Shown: in pieces, positions 1 to 6,197 of the stretch
How the letters are laid out: every line of letters begins with the position of its first letter
Numbering within the stretch: position 1 is the stretch's first letter
NCBI GenBank assembly: GCA_946478985.1
Contig: CAMLDZ010000114.1
Coordinates: forward strand, 1 to 9,770
DNA from: an uncultured Solimonas sp.
Lineage (GTDB): Bacteria; Pseudomonadota; Gammaproteobacteria; Nevskiales; Nevskiaceae
Direction: 5' to 3'
Length of the DNA: 9,770 nt
The notes under the pieces: generated by a model
Seen by the model: only the letters and a program-made list of their open reading frames with translations
Database searches by the model: none
What the model was told of the DNA's origin: nothing
Program-made: the position numbers and the translations under genes

Positions 1-248
1 CCGACGTCGATGCCGTCGATCGCCTCGACGATCGGCGCATCGCCCACCGTCGGGCCGTAGACGACGAAAATGGCGCCGGCGATGTTGTCCTTGGTCACCC
101 AGGTGTAGATGAAGGTGCCGAGGCCGTGCTCCGGCAGGGCGATGACATACGGGATCGACTCGCGCTCCAGCGGCAGGTCGCGCAGCTTGTGGCGGCCGTC
201 GTTGACAGGGTCGAGAACGGGGACCGGACGGTCGATGGGCTTGCTCAT
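1..248 (-). CDS. Unrecognised protein, N-terminal 82 codons only (runs off left edge)
   Basis: The reading frame opens at the ATG complementary to 246-248 and stays open to base 1, so only the N-terminus is visible. It begins MSKPIDRPVPVLDPVNDGRH and later has ESIPYVIALPEHGLGTFIYT. A GAGGAAACC Shine-Dalgarno stretch lies directly before the ATG. It starts 37 bp after the small helical protein and is probably the third gene of the same minus-strand operon. There is no signal peptide. The pattern of an early Arg-Glu-Ser followed by alternating hydrophobic segments (a predicted beta-rich region) resembles uncharacterised lipocalin-like proteins found beside lipid and steroid catabolic genes (DUF7064/7065 type). 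That is a weak impression, and I would not assign a function. Confidence 0.75.
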   Translation of the reverse strand, partial: MSKPIDRPVPVLDPVNDGRHKLRDLPLERESIPYVIALPEHGLGTFIYTWVTKDNIAGAIFVVYGPTVGDAPIVEAIDGIDV

Positions 249-285
249 GGTTTCCTCAGAATTATTGGAATGGTGGCTGCGGGCG

Positions 286-831
286 TCACGCGCGCAGCGG
301 CGCCAGCAGGGTGTCGATCGCCGGGATCGACTTCGGATCGGGCTCCCAGCCCTGCATCAGCAGCCACGAGCGATCGCGCAGCAGCTGCTCCTTGGACATC
401 GCCAGCGTCAGCGCATGCGCCTTGGCGCGCGCGGCAGCATCGCCGTCGCTCTGCAGCGCGCTGATCACGGCGCCGGTGCTGGTGCGCAGTGCGCGCACGG
501 CCTGCAGCACCGCGTCGGGCGAAGACTTGACGCCCTCCAGCGTCGCCGCCGCCGCCTGCTGCACGCCGGCCAGCGCCTTGCCGGCGGCCTGCGTCTCGGC
601 GCCGCCGGCGGCGAGCGCCTGCAACGACTGCGCGTAGTCGACCATCCGCGCCAGCTCGTCGCAGTCGAAGCGGAACTGCAGCGGCAACTGCTGGCCCAGC
701 AGCGTCAGCAGGCCGATCACCAGACGCGCCTGCTCCTGCGCCAGCTTGTTGTTGGCATCGACGGCCGGCAGGACCACGTCGGTCAGCGCCTTGATGGCGC
801 TCTTGAGTTGAACTTCAGGACGCATTTGCAT
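286..831 (-). CDS. Small alpha-helical protein of unknown function, partner of the adjacent APH-type kinase
   Basis: 181 residues, no signal peptide, no membrane segment, Ala/Leu/Gln-rich and almost certainly all-helical. The N-terminus (RPEVQLKSAIKALTDVVLPA, residues 4-23) is followed by a helix (LAQEQARLVIGLLTLLGQQL). The layout recalls small helical proteins (DUF6285 type) encoded next to APH-fold acyl-CoA kinases, such as LvaB beside LvaA in the levulinate pathway of Pseudomonas putida. The resemblance is distant and this protein is longer than LvaB, so it is inference. The start at 829-831 is preferred over the ATG two codons later because GAGGAAGGGG, inside the end of the phosphotransferase gene, sits about 8 bases upstream. 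Only 3 bp separate the two genes, implying co-translation and probably a shared complex or step. It ends in TGA at 286-288. Confidence 0.8.
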   Translation of the reverse strand: MQMRPEVQLKSAIKALTDVVLPAVDANNKLAQEQARLVIGLLTLLGQQLPLQFRFDCDELARMVDYAQSLQALAAGGAETQAAGKALAGVQQAAAATLEGVKSSPDAVLQAVRALRTSTGAVISALQSDGDAAARAKAHALTLAMSKEQLLRDRSWLLMQGWEPDPKSIPAIDTLLAPLRA

Positions 832-834
832 GGC

Positions 835-2031
835 TTAAACCCCTTCCTCGATCAGCGTGCGCATCTCTTCGAGCAGCATCGGACCGATGCCGCTCAGCCA
901 GGTCACCAGCACGTCCTGGTGCGTCTTGCCGTTGCGGGCAATACGATCACCGGTCGCCAGGATCAGCGTCGCCATCGAGAAGGCGTTGTAGACCTTGTAC
1001 CAATGCACGGTTTTCGGATCGACGCGCAGGCCGGAGGCCTTCTCGTAGGCCGCGATGAACTCTGCCTCCGGCATCAGACCGCAGGTCAGGAAGGTCTTGC
1101 CGTCTTCGGCGATATGGCCGAAGGCGCGGCTGGTGGTCCAGGCGATGTCCTGGTGACGATCGCCGACGCGGCCCAGTTCCCAGTCCAGCCAGGCGGAAAT
1201 CTTGGTGTCGTGCTCGGTGAACAGGAAGTTGCCGAGGCGGTAGTCCGAATGCACGACGCTGACGCGGTCGAGCGTGGGCATGTTGTCGCGCAGCCAGCCG
1301 GCGGCCAGACGCATCAGCGGCACGTCTTCCTCGCAGTCCTCTTCCCAGACGCGCTCCCACCAGTTGATGCCCCACTCGGCGCATTGCGTGCTGCCGACTT
1401 CCGGGATGTCGAAGGCATCGAGGCCCTTGCCCTGGAAATCGAAGGTGTGGATCTTGGCCAGATGCTCGACGAACTGCGGGGCCAGCTTGCGGCGCAGTTC
1501 CGGCGGCAGATGCGTGCCCAGACCGGTCACGCCGCTGTGCGCGGTCGACGGCTTGGTGACGCCTTCGGCAAAGCCGTAGATCAGCGCCGGATACGGCAGA
1601 TGCGCGCCTTCGGAGTCGCACCAGTAGACCGGCGGCACCGGCACCGTGCCTTCGAATGCGCGGATCAGCTGGAACTCGCGCAGACGGCTGGTCTCCACGA
1701 TCGATTCCGCCGGCTCCATGCGCAGCACCATCGGCGTACGTTCCCGGCCGACGCCGGGACGGTTCCAGTCCAGCGTGAACGCCATCTGCAGCTTCGAAGC
1801 GCCGCCAGACAGCCAGCGGGCGTCGACGATCTCATAGGGATCCTTCAGCTCGGCGCGCAACAGCGAGTCGACGCCCTTGACCAGGGTGTCGAGCGGCAGC
1901 GGCGAGAACCCCGGCCCGTCGCGGCGCTCCATCTTGCGCGTCAGGACCCGGTCGATCTCCGTTTCAGTGGGGAAACGCTTGCGCAACGCCGCGATCCACG
2001 CCGGCGATGGACGGTTCTTGTCAATGATCAC
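835..2031 (-). CDS. APH-fold phosphotransferase (aminoglycoside phosphotransferase/ACAD10-11-like kinase)
   Basis: 398 residues, cytoplasmic. Kinase-fold landmarks are visible in order. The Gly-rich loop is SGGASK (75-80). VLRMEP (102-107) is where the ATP-contacting basic residue is expected, here Arg104. Helix-C-like EF is at 119-120. The Brenner catalytic motif HSDYRLGN (261-268) has Asp263 and Asn268, and the metal-binding DWE is at 283-285. Family members include choline/aminoglycoside kinases and the 4-hydroxyacyl-CoA kinases LvaA and ACAD10/11. Context with a dienoyl-CoA-reductase-like SDR and a FadL-type channel favours a hydroxyacyl-CoA substrate over antibiotic resistance, but this is inference. 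The start is GTG (2029-2031) with GAGGAG five bases upstream; there is no better ATG nearby. It leads a minus-strand operon divergent from tetR, with a 36-bp dyad over the likely promoter. Confidence 0.9.
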   Translation of the reverse strand: MIIDKNRPSPAWIAALRKRFPTETEIDRVLTRKMERRDGPGFSPLPLDTLVKGVDSLLRAELKDPYEIVDARWLSGGASKLQMAFTLDWNRPGVGRERTPMVLRMEPAESIVETSRLREFQLIRAFEGTVPVPPVYWCDSEGAHLPYPALIYGFAEGVTKPSTAHSGVTGLGTHLPPELRRKLAPQFVEHLAKIHTFDFQGKGLDAFDIPEVGSTQCAEWGINWWERVWEEDCEEDVPLMRLAAGWLRDNMPTLDRVSVVHSDYRLGNFLFTEHDTKISAWLDWELGRVGDRHQDIAWTTSRAFGHIAEDGKTFLTCGLMPEAEFIAAYEKASGLRVDPKTVHWYKVYNAFSMATLILATGDRIARNGKTHQDVLVTWLSGIGPMLLEEMRTLIEEGV

Positions 2032-2138
2032 AGTCTCTCCTCAAAGCCTGGAAATGCAGCTGGCCTTATTAACAGGAGCCCTTGTCTCCGGGTATCTTGG
2101 TCCCGGACCAACGGCGAGTATCCAGTCTGCAGCGCCGC

Positions 2139-2168
2139 ATCATGTGGCATCGCCAGACACGATGTCAA
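2139..2168 (-). promoter_or_regulatory. Predicted sigma70 promoter of the phosphotransferase operon
   Basis: On the minus strand a consensus -35 hexamer TTGACA (2168-2163) is followed after 18 bases by CATGAT (2144-2139), a 4/6 match to TATAAT. Transcription would start near 2132 and leave a leader of about 100 bases before the GTG at 2031. The -35 hexamer lies inside the left arm of the dyad at 2155-2190, so a repressor bound there would block RNA polymerase. Prediction only. Confidence 0.45.
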
Positions 2169-2190
2169 CGAACATTTTGACAGCGTGTCT
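2155..2190. promoter_or_regulatory. 36-bp near-perfect dyad, candidate TetR operator
   Basis: The left arm AGACACGATGTCAA (2155-2168) matches the reverse complement of the right arm, AGACACGCTGTCAA (2177-2190 read on the minus strand), at 13 of 14 positions, around an 8-base centre. It lies in the spacer between tetR and the phosphotransferase operon, where TetR-family regulators usually bind to control themselves and the divergent genes. Each arm carries a TTGACA hexamer, facing away from the other. On the plus strand the right arm runs into TTTTT, so a terminator or attenuator hairpin is a second possibility. An operator fits the location better. Confidence 0.6.
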
Positions 2191-2208
2191 TTTTCTGTGT
2201 CTTTTTCG
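2185..2208. repeat. 12-bp tandem repeat, two copies
   Basis: GTGTCTTTTTCT (2185-2196) is followed at once by GTGTCTTTTTCG (2197-2208), with 11 of 12 bases identical. The first copy overlaps the right arm of the dyad, so the second copy repeats the outer end of that arm (GTGTCT). It lies upstream of the tetR start, in an unusually T-rich patch for this GC-rich window. It may be a slippage-derived duplication or an extra half-site. Confidence 0.6.
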
Positions 2209-2220
2209 CGACGCCGGTCC

Positions 2221-2226
2221 TATGAT
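2221..2226 (+). promoter_or_regulatory. Possible -10 element for tetR
   Basis: TATGAT is a 5/6 match to the -10 consensus and lies 27 bases before the tetR ATG. No convincing -35 is found 16-18 bases upstream; the plus-strand TTGACA at 2177-2182 is too far away. A short leader of about 20 bases without a clear Shine-Dalgarno sequence would result, suggesting weak expression of the regulator. Confidence 0.25.
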
Positions 2227-2253
2227 GCGACGCAAATCCCCAGACCCTCATCC

Positions 2254-2883
2254 ATGGCGACCTTCGAGAAACGCCCGTCGCGCCTTCGTCGCGGCAAGCC
2301 CCCCGCGGAGAAACCGAGCATCGAGGCCCGCCTGCTGGCAGCCATGGAGCGGCTGCTGGACAAGGGACAGCGCTTCGGCAATGTCTCGGTCGAGCAGCTG
2401 GCCAAGGAAGCCGGCATCGCCCGCGGCACGTTCTACGTGCACTTCCGCGACAAGGGCGAGCTGGTGGCGCGGCTGATGAGCCTGGTGACCGACGAAATCG
2501 TCGAGAGCACCGGGACCTGGCTGGCCAACACGCAGGGCGAGCGCGCCGAGATCGAGCAGGCGCTGGTCGGCATGGTCGACACTTTCAAGAAACACCAGGC
2601 CATCCTCAGCGCGGTCAGCGAGGTGGCCCCTTTCGACGAAAAGGTCGCCGAGCTGTACCGCAGCATGGTCACGACGATCTGCGCGCAGAGTCGCCGCTCG
2701 CTGGCCACGGTACGCCGCAAGGGCCTGAGCCGGCCTGGCGCCAGCGACGATGTCGCCGAGGTAATGAGCTGGATGATCGTCATGTATTGCGCCCGCTTCA
2801 TCGGCGAGCGGTCCGGTAAATCCCTGCGCAAACTGCAGAAGACCCTCGGTTACATCGCTGCCAGCACAGCCCTGGCCGATTGA
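2254..2883 (+). CDS. TetR/AcrR-family transcriptional regulator
   Basis: 209 residues, a normal length for the family. The N-terminal tail is basic (KRPSRLRRGK, 6-15). Helices 1-3 form the TetR DNA-binding domain (about 22-68), with the helix-turn-helix VEQLAKEAGIARGTFYVHF at 46-64. The remainder is the helical ligand-binding and dimerisation domain, whose divergent sequence does not reveal the ligand. The start was placed at ATG 2254-2256, giving MATFEKRP. The frame is open far upstream, but those residues are low-complexity translation of the intergenic spacer and lack a start with a ribosome-binding site; even the chosen ATG has a weak one. Divergence from the phosphotransferase operon and the dyad between them suggest it represses that operon and itself. 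It may also control the downstream SDR gene. The inducer could be an acyl-CoA or the substrate (inference). Confidence 0.93.
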   Translation: MATFEKRPSRLRRGKPPAEKPSIEARLLAAMERLLDKGQRFGNVSVEQLAKEAGIARGTFYVHFRDKGELVARLMSLVTDEIVESTGTWLANTQGERAEIEQALVGMVDTFKKHQAILSAVSEVAPFDEKVAELYRSMVTTICAQSRRSLATVRRKGLSRPGASDDVAEVMSWMIVMYCARFIGERSGKSLRKLQKTLGYIAASTALAD

Positions 2884-2907
2884 AACGGCGGCCCCTGCCG
2901 GTGCTCA

Positions 2908-2921
2908 TGTAAAATTCCCGG
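2908..2921 (+). promoter_or_regulatory. Possible -10 box upstream of the dienoyl-CoA-reductase-like gene
   Basis: TGTAAAAT followed two bases later by CCGG. TAAAAT (2910-2915) would serve as a -10 hexamer, with transcription starting near 2922 and a leader of about 70 bases. No good -35 is visible. The same arrangement (12 of 14 bases identical) occurs upstream of the FadL-type gene on the other strand at 5315-5328, which supports it being a real promoter-type element. Confidence 0.35.
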
Positions 2922-2933
2922 CGCAGCTTCGGC

Positions 2934-2952
2934 CGTACGTCCGCTGCGTACG
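2934..2952. repeat. Paired CGTACG palindromes, possible operator
   Basis: Two copies of the self-complementary hexamer CGTACG (2934-2939 and 2947-2952) are separated by 7 bases in the leader of the SDR gene. They lie just downstream of the predicted -10 box, a position where a bound regulator would obstruct transcription. They do not resemble the tetR-spacer dyad. No supporting evidence beyond symmetry and location. Confidence 0.3.
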
Positions 2953-2994
2953 CGCTGTCAACCCTACACACCACACTAGATTGGGACGGAAAAA

Positions 2995-3885
2995 ATGGCG
3001 CTATTCAATGAAAACGCCCTGTCGGGCAAGCGGATTCTGGTCACCGGCGGCGGCACCGGCCTGGGCAAGGCCATGGCCACGCATCTCGCCGGTCTGGGCG
3101 CCGATGTGCACCTCTGGGGCCGCCGCCTCGAAGTGCTGCAGGCCGCCGCCGACGAGATCAACGCGCAGGGCAAGGGCCGTGCGTATGTTCAGGCCGTCGA
3201 CATCCGCAAGGCGGACCTGGTCGACGCCGCCATCGGCGAGATCTGGGAAAAGCACGGTCCGCTGACCGGCCTGATCAACAACGCCGCCGCCAACTTCATC
3301 GCGCCGACCAAGGATCTCAGCCCGCGCGGCTTCGAGGCGATCACCAGCACCGTCATGAACGGCGCCTTCTTCACCACGCTGGCGGTCGGCAAGCGCTGGA
3401 TCGCCGAAGGCCGCAAGGGCTCGATCCTGTCCACGCTGGTCACCTGGATCTACACCGGCTCGGCGTTCGTCTGCCCGTCGGCGATGGCCAAGGCCGCCGT
3501 CAACGCGATGACGATGTCGCTGGCCGTCGAGTGGGCGCGCTACGGCATCCGCATCAACGCCGTTGCGCCGGGTCCGTTCCCGACCGAATACGCCTGGCAG
3601 ATGCTCAACCCGACCGGCGAGAGCTCGGTGGGCGCGACGCAGGCCGACGAAGTGCCGATGGGCCGCTACGGCCAGATGCACGAACTCGGCAACCTGATGA
3701 CGCTGCTGATGAGCGACGGCGCCGACTACATCACCGGCGAGACCATCATCATCGACGGCGGCCACCACCTGGCAGCGCCGTCCACCTTCGCCGGCCTGAC
3801 CAAGATGAGCGACGAGGCCTGGGCACAGGCGCGCGAGTCGGCCAAGGCCGCCAGCGACAAGGCCAAGGCGCAACGCAGCGTCTGA
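2995..3885 (+). CDS. SDR-family 2,4-dienoyl-CoA reductase-like oxidoreductase
   Basis: 296 residues, cytoplasmic Rossmann-fold enzyme. The cofactor loop TGGGTGLG is at 17-24. WGRR (41-44) ends beta-2, and its arginines suggest NADP(H). NNAAAN is at 95-100, and PGP at 192-194. In place of the usual Tyr-x3-Lys it has IYTGSAFVCPSAMAK (152-166), aligning with the Tyr, Ser and Lys used by mitochondrial 2,4-dienoyl-CoA reductase (DECR1). The following VEWARYGIRINAVAPGP and LNPTG stretches also match that group. Such enzymes reduce 2,4-dienoyl-CoAs so that unsaturated acyl chains can pass through beta-oxidation. The C-terminal tail (about 265-296) is Ala/Lys-rich and beyond the normal fold. The start has a weak GGGACGGA site. 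It lies 111 bp after tetR and ends at a strong terminator, so it can be expressed alone or with tetR. Confidence 0.88.
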   Translation: MALFNENALSGKRILVTGGGTGLGKAMATHLAGLGADVHLWGRRLEVLQAAADEINAQGKGRAYVQAVDIRKADLVDAAIGEIWEKHGPLTGLINNAAANFIAPTKDLSPRGFEAITSTVMNGAFFTTLAVGKRWIAEGRKGSILSTLVTWIYTGSAFVCPSAMAKAAVNAMTMSLAVEWARYGIRINAVAPGPFPTEYAWQMLNPTGESSVGATQADEVPMGRYGQMHELGNLMTLLMSDGADYITGETIIIDGGHHLAAPSTFAGLTKMSDEAWAQARESAKAASDKAKAQRSV

Positions 3886-3913
3886 ACGCCGCGAAGCCGC
3901 CTCACGCAGCAAG

Positions 3914-3946
3914 AGAAGCCCCGGATATCCGGGGCTTCTTGTTTAT
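3914..3946 (+). terminator. Rho-independent terminator between convergent genes
   Basis: A perfect 26-bp palindrome (3914-3939; stem AGAAGCCCCGG, tip GATATC) is followed by TTGTTTA. It lies 28 bases after the SDR stop codon, as expected for its terminator. On the minus strand the hairpin is followed only by a pyrimidine-rich CTTGCTG, so it may also stop the converging FadL-type transcript, less efficiently. Confidence 0.9.
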
Positions 3947-3984
3947 GCGGCCTCAGCAGAGCGTGACGGGCGAAACTGCGATAC

Positions 3985-5253
3985 TCAGCCGCCGAAGCGA
4001 CGAGCACAGGAGATGCCGATCCCGTATCCCTCGTTAGTCTCGATGATCTCGCCGCCCCCGAACGCGCTCGGGATGGACGCCTTGCCGCGGACGGTCTGCG
4101 TCGCATAGTAGGACGTCATACCGGTGATTTCCCAATCGCCACGGGCCAGTGTGAAGCCGGTCGTGTAGTGCGTTGTCGGGACGATCGGCGCCATCGGGAT
4201 GAACAGCGTCTCGGATTCCCGCACCGGCTGCGTGGCGTGGATGTAGCCTGCCCGCAACCGGAGCTCCGGGTTCACGCTCCAGCTCAGGCCGAGTTTGTAG
4301 GCATTCTGATTCTTCACGCCAAAGCCAGGGCCATTCGGCGAACCCAGCAGATTGCCGTCCTGAAGATTGGCCAGGCGATTGGCAAATGCCTTCTCGGCTG
4401 CGTAACGGAACTGCTGCCATTCCAGCGCGATGCGAAGCGTGGCAGTCAGATCATGCGCCACGCCAGCACCGTATACCGCCGGCAACTCCAGCGAACCGCC
4501 GTCCGGAAGCAGCCCGCGATACTCCTTGTGCTTCTGCGTCCAGCTTTTGGAGCGATACCCCGCACCCACCGAGGTACGCGGACCGAAGCGCCCGGTCCAT
4601 CCGAGCACATATCCGGCGCTCAGAGAACCATCGACACCCTGGTTCGTCGTGTGAGCCGGACTGGCAGAAACGGTGAACTGCGGATCCGTCGACGAAAGAA
4701 ACTGCAAGCCCTTGGCTTCGAAGGTCTGATACCCCACCACGGCACCAAACCCGAGCCAGTGCGACTCGCTGAGCTTGTAGGCGAGAACCGGCGCGGCACT
4801 GATGGAGCCCAGCGTCAACGACGCCTCGCGTGACCCGCCGAAGCGCTGGTACGGGCTTTCCGGAAAATCCGGCCCCAGCCCGGCCAGCAACACGGTGACG
4901 CCCGCCGCCCAGCGGGAGTTCAGCTGCGTGACGAAACCGGCCTGCGGAGTCGGGTAGAACATCTCGCCGTCGGCCTTGTACGTTTCATCCGGCCCAAGCG
5001 CATTGCCTTCGACGCGGGTGCGCCCATAGAAGGACATCACGTCGATGCCGATGTCGTACCGGCCGCCGAGCCCCAGCGCCTGTGACGGATTCGCCGACAA
5101 GGCGGTGGTCTCCTCGGCCGCGACGTAGGAGACACCGCCAGCACCCTGTGCCTTGATGCCATTGCCATGTTCGAATGGCCCCAGCGACGCGCCCACCGAT
5201 GATGCCGCCAGCACTCCGACAGCAGCAGCCACGCCCAACGCGATCGTCCTCAC
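3985..5253 (-). CDS. FadL/OmpP1/TodX-family outer-membrane channel
   Basis: 422 residues. A signal peptide (1-22, basic MRT start, Ala/Val-rich core, likely cut after VGA) precedes a beta-barrel of alternating hydrophobic strands. FadL-type landmarks include the conserved Asn-Pro near the mature N-terminus (ALSANPSQAL, 51-60; NPS instead of the classical NPA), APVLAYKLSESHWLGFG (154-170), VGAGYRSKSW (229-238) and LRLRAGYIHAT (331-341). The family carries fatty acids, aromatics and other hydrophobic compounds across the outer membrane by lateral diffusion. The start is GTG (5251-5253) with GGGGAGAG just upstream. It is the last of five co-directional genes, 142 bp after the SDR, and probably has its own promoter. 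The C-terminus reads CARRFGG, so the usual terminal aromatic residue is followed by two glycines. The substrate is unknown. Confidence 0.85.
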   Translation of the reverse strand: MRTIALGVAAAVGVLAASSVGASLGPFEHGNGIKAQGAGGVSYVAAEETTALSANPSQALGLGGRYDIGIDVMSFYGRTRVEGNALGPDETYKADGEMFYPTPQAGFVTQLNSRWAAGVTVLLAGLGPDFPESPYQRFGGSREASLTLGSISAAPVLAYKLSESHWLGFGAVVGYQTFEAKGLQFLSSTDPQFTVSASPAHTTNQGVDGSLSAGYVLGWTGRFGPRTSVGAGYRSKSWTQKHKEYRGLLPDGGSLELPAVYGAGVAHDLTATLRIALEWQQFRYAAEKAFANRLANLQDGNLLGSPNGPGFGVKNQNAYKLGLSWSVNPELRLRAGYIHATQPVRESETLFIPMAPIVPTTHYTTGFTLARGDWEITGMTSYYATQTVRGKASIPSAFGGGEIIETNEGYGIGISCARRFGG

Positions 5254-5314
5254 GTCTCTCCCCTGTTTGTCGTTCTGATTTATCGTCGCAGCAGTCTCCC
5301 GAAGAAGGCCGTGC

Positions 5315-5328
5315 CCGGCGATTTTACA
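5315..5328 (-). promoter_or_regulatory. Possible -10 box upstream of the FadL-type gene
   Basis: Read on the minus strand, TGTAAAAT (5328-5321) is followed two bases later by CCGG. TAAAAT would serve as a -10 hexamer, with transcription starting near 5314 and a leader of about 60 bases before the GTG at 5253. No clear -35. The same layout occurs at 2908-2921 before the dienoyl-CoA-reductase-like gene. Confidence 0.35.
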
Positions 5329-5395
5329 ATGCAGGACATCGAGGCCGTGCGTTGCAGCCGCCGCCGCAGATCTTGCTTCTGCTGCGTTGGCGCGC

Positions 5396-6175
5396 TCAGG
5401 TCAGCTTGACGTGGTGCGCCGCGTCGACCGGCAGTACGGCGCCATTGATGAAAGATCCCGCCTCGCTCGCCAGCAGCAGCAGCGCGCCGTCGAGTTCTTC
5501 GACGTTGCCGGCGCGGCCGTACGGCAAGCCGGCCTGCAGCGCCTTGCCCGCATCCGTTGCAAAAACATCGCGCGACATTTCCGAATGGAAATAGCCCGGC
5601 GCGATCGCATTGCAGCGGATACGATGCGGCAGCAGATCAACCGCCGTGTAGCGGGTGAGGTGATTTAGCCCGGCCTTGACGATGCCGTATGCCGCGAGCT
5701 GGCTCATCACGCCGATGCCGGTGATCGACGTGATGTTGACGATGCTGCCCGGCTTCTCCCTGGCGATCAGGCGCTGCGAGAACTCGCGGCTCATGCGCAT
5801 CGTGCCGTCGAGATTGACCTTGATGATGTTGTCCCAGCCCTCGTCCGGCATCTGCTGCATCGTCGCGAACAACAACTGCCCGGCACAGTTGATCAGCGTG
5901 TCGACCGCGCCGAACGCACGTTCCGAGGCGTCGAAGCCGGAGCGGATGCTATCCACATCTGCAATGTCGAGCTGCACGGCCAGCGCCTGGCCGCCAGCCG
6001 CATTGATCTCGGCAGCCAGCGTATCCAGTCGCTGCTTGCGGCGCGCTGCGCAAATCACCTTCGCGCCGGCCTTGGCCAGGGTGCGTGCGAAGCGCTCACC
6101 CATGCCGGACGCGGCGCCGGTCACCATCGCTACCCGGCCCTTCATCGAAAACAGCGCTGCAATCTCCTGACTCAT
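5396..6175 (-). CDS. Classical short-chain dehydrogenase/reductase
   Basis: 259 residues, the usual size for a single-domain classical SDR. The nucleotide-binding loop TGAASGMG is at 19-26. AARRKQRL (43-50) after beta-2 has basic residues that would favour NADP(H). NCAG (96-99) replaces the usual NNAG. The catalytic tetrad is complete: Asn121, Ser150, Tyr163 and Lys167 (YGIVK). PG follows at 193-194. It would oxidise a secondary alcohol or reduce a ketone; the substrate cannot be read from the sequence. The ATG at 6173-6175 is chosen because AGGAG lies seven bases upstream. The frame is open further, but that stretch overlaps the DUF1214-type gene. It starts 22 bp after that gene and is very likely in the same operon. 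Confidence 0.92.
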   Translation of the reverse strand: MSQEIAALFSMKGRVAMVTGAASGMGERFARTLAKAGAKVICAARRKQRLDTLAAEINAAGGQALAVQLDIADVDSIRSGFDASERAFGAVDTLINCAGQLLFATMQQMPDEGWDNIIKVNLDGTMRMSREFSQRLIAREKPGSIVNITSITGIGVMSQLAAYGIVKAGLNHLTRYTAVDLLPHRIRCNAIAPGYFHSEMSRDVFATDAGKALQAGLPYGRAGNVEELDGALLLLASEAGSFINGAVLPVDAAHHVKLT

Positions 6176-6197
6176 GCCTGGCTCCTGGGTTTGTTGT

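Noticed and set aside
835..2031. Antibiotic-resistance role for the APH-fold protein
   Set aside because: The fold is shared by many metabolic kinases, and the gene is embedded in a catabolic context with no mobile-element or resistance neighbours.
2185..2208. CRISPR-like repeat
   Set aside because: Only two adjoining 12-bp copies with no spacers and no cas genes.
109..2253. Very long open plus-strand frame extending upstream of the tetR start (924 codons in total)
   Set aside because: It is antisense to the phosphotransferase and small-protein genes, which carry real motifs. The translation is Arg/Gln/His-rich low-complexity sequence typical of reverse-frame reading in GC-rich DNA. Only the last 209 residues are a genuine protein.
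3001..3912. 303-codon minus-strand frame opposite the dienoyl-CoA-reductase-like gene
   Set aside because: Its composition is Arg/His/Gly/Ala-rich with no fold or motif, and it mirrors a clear SDR gene on the other strand.
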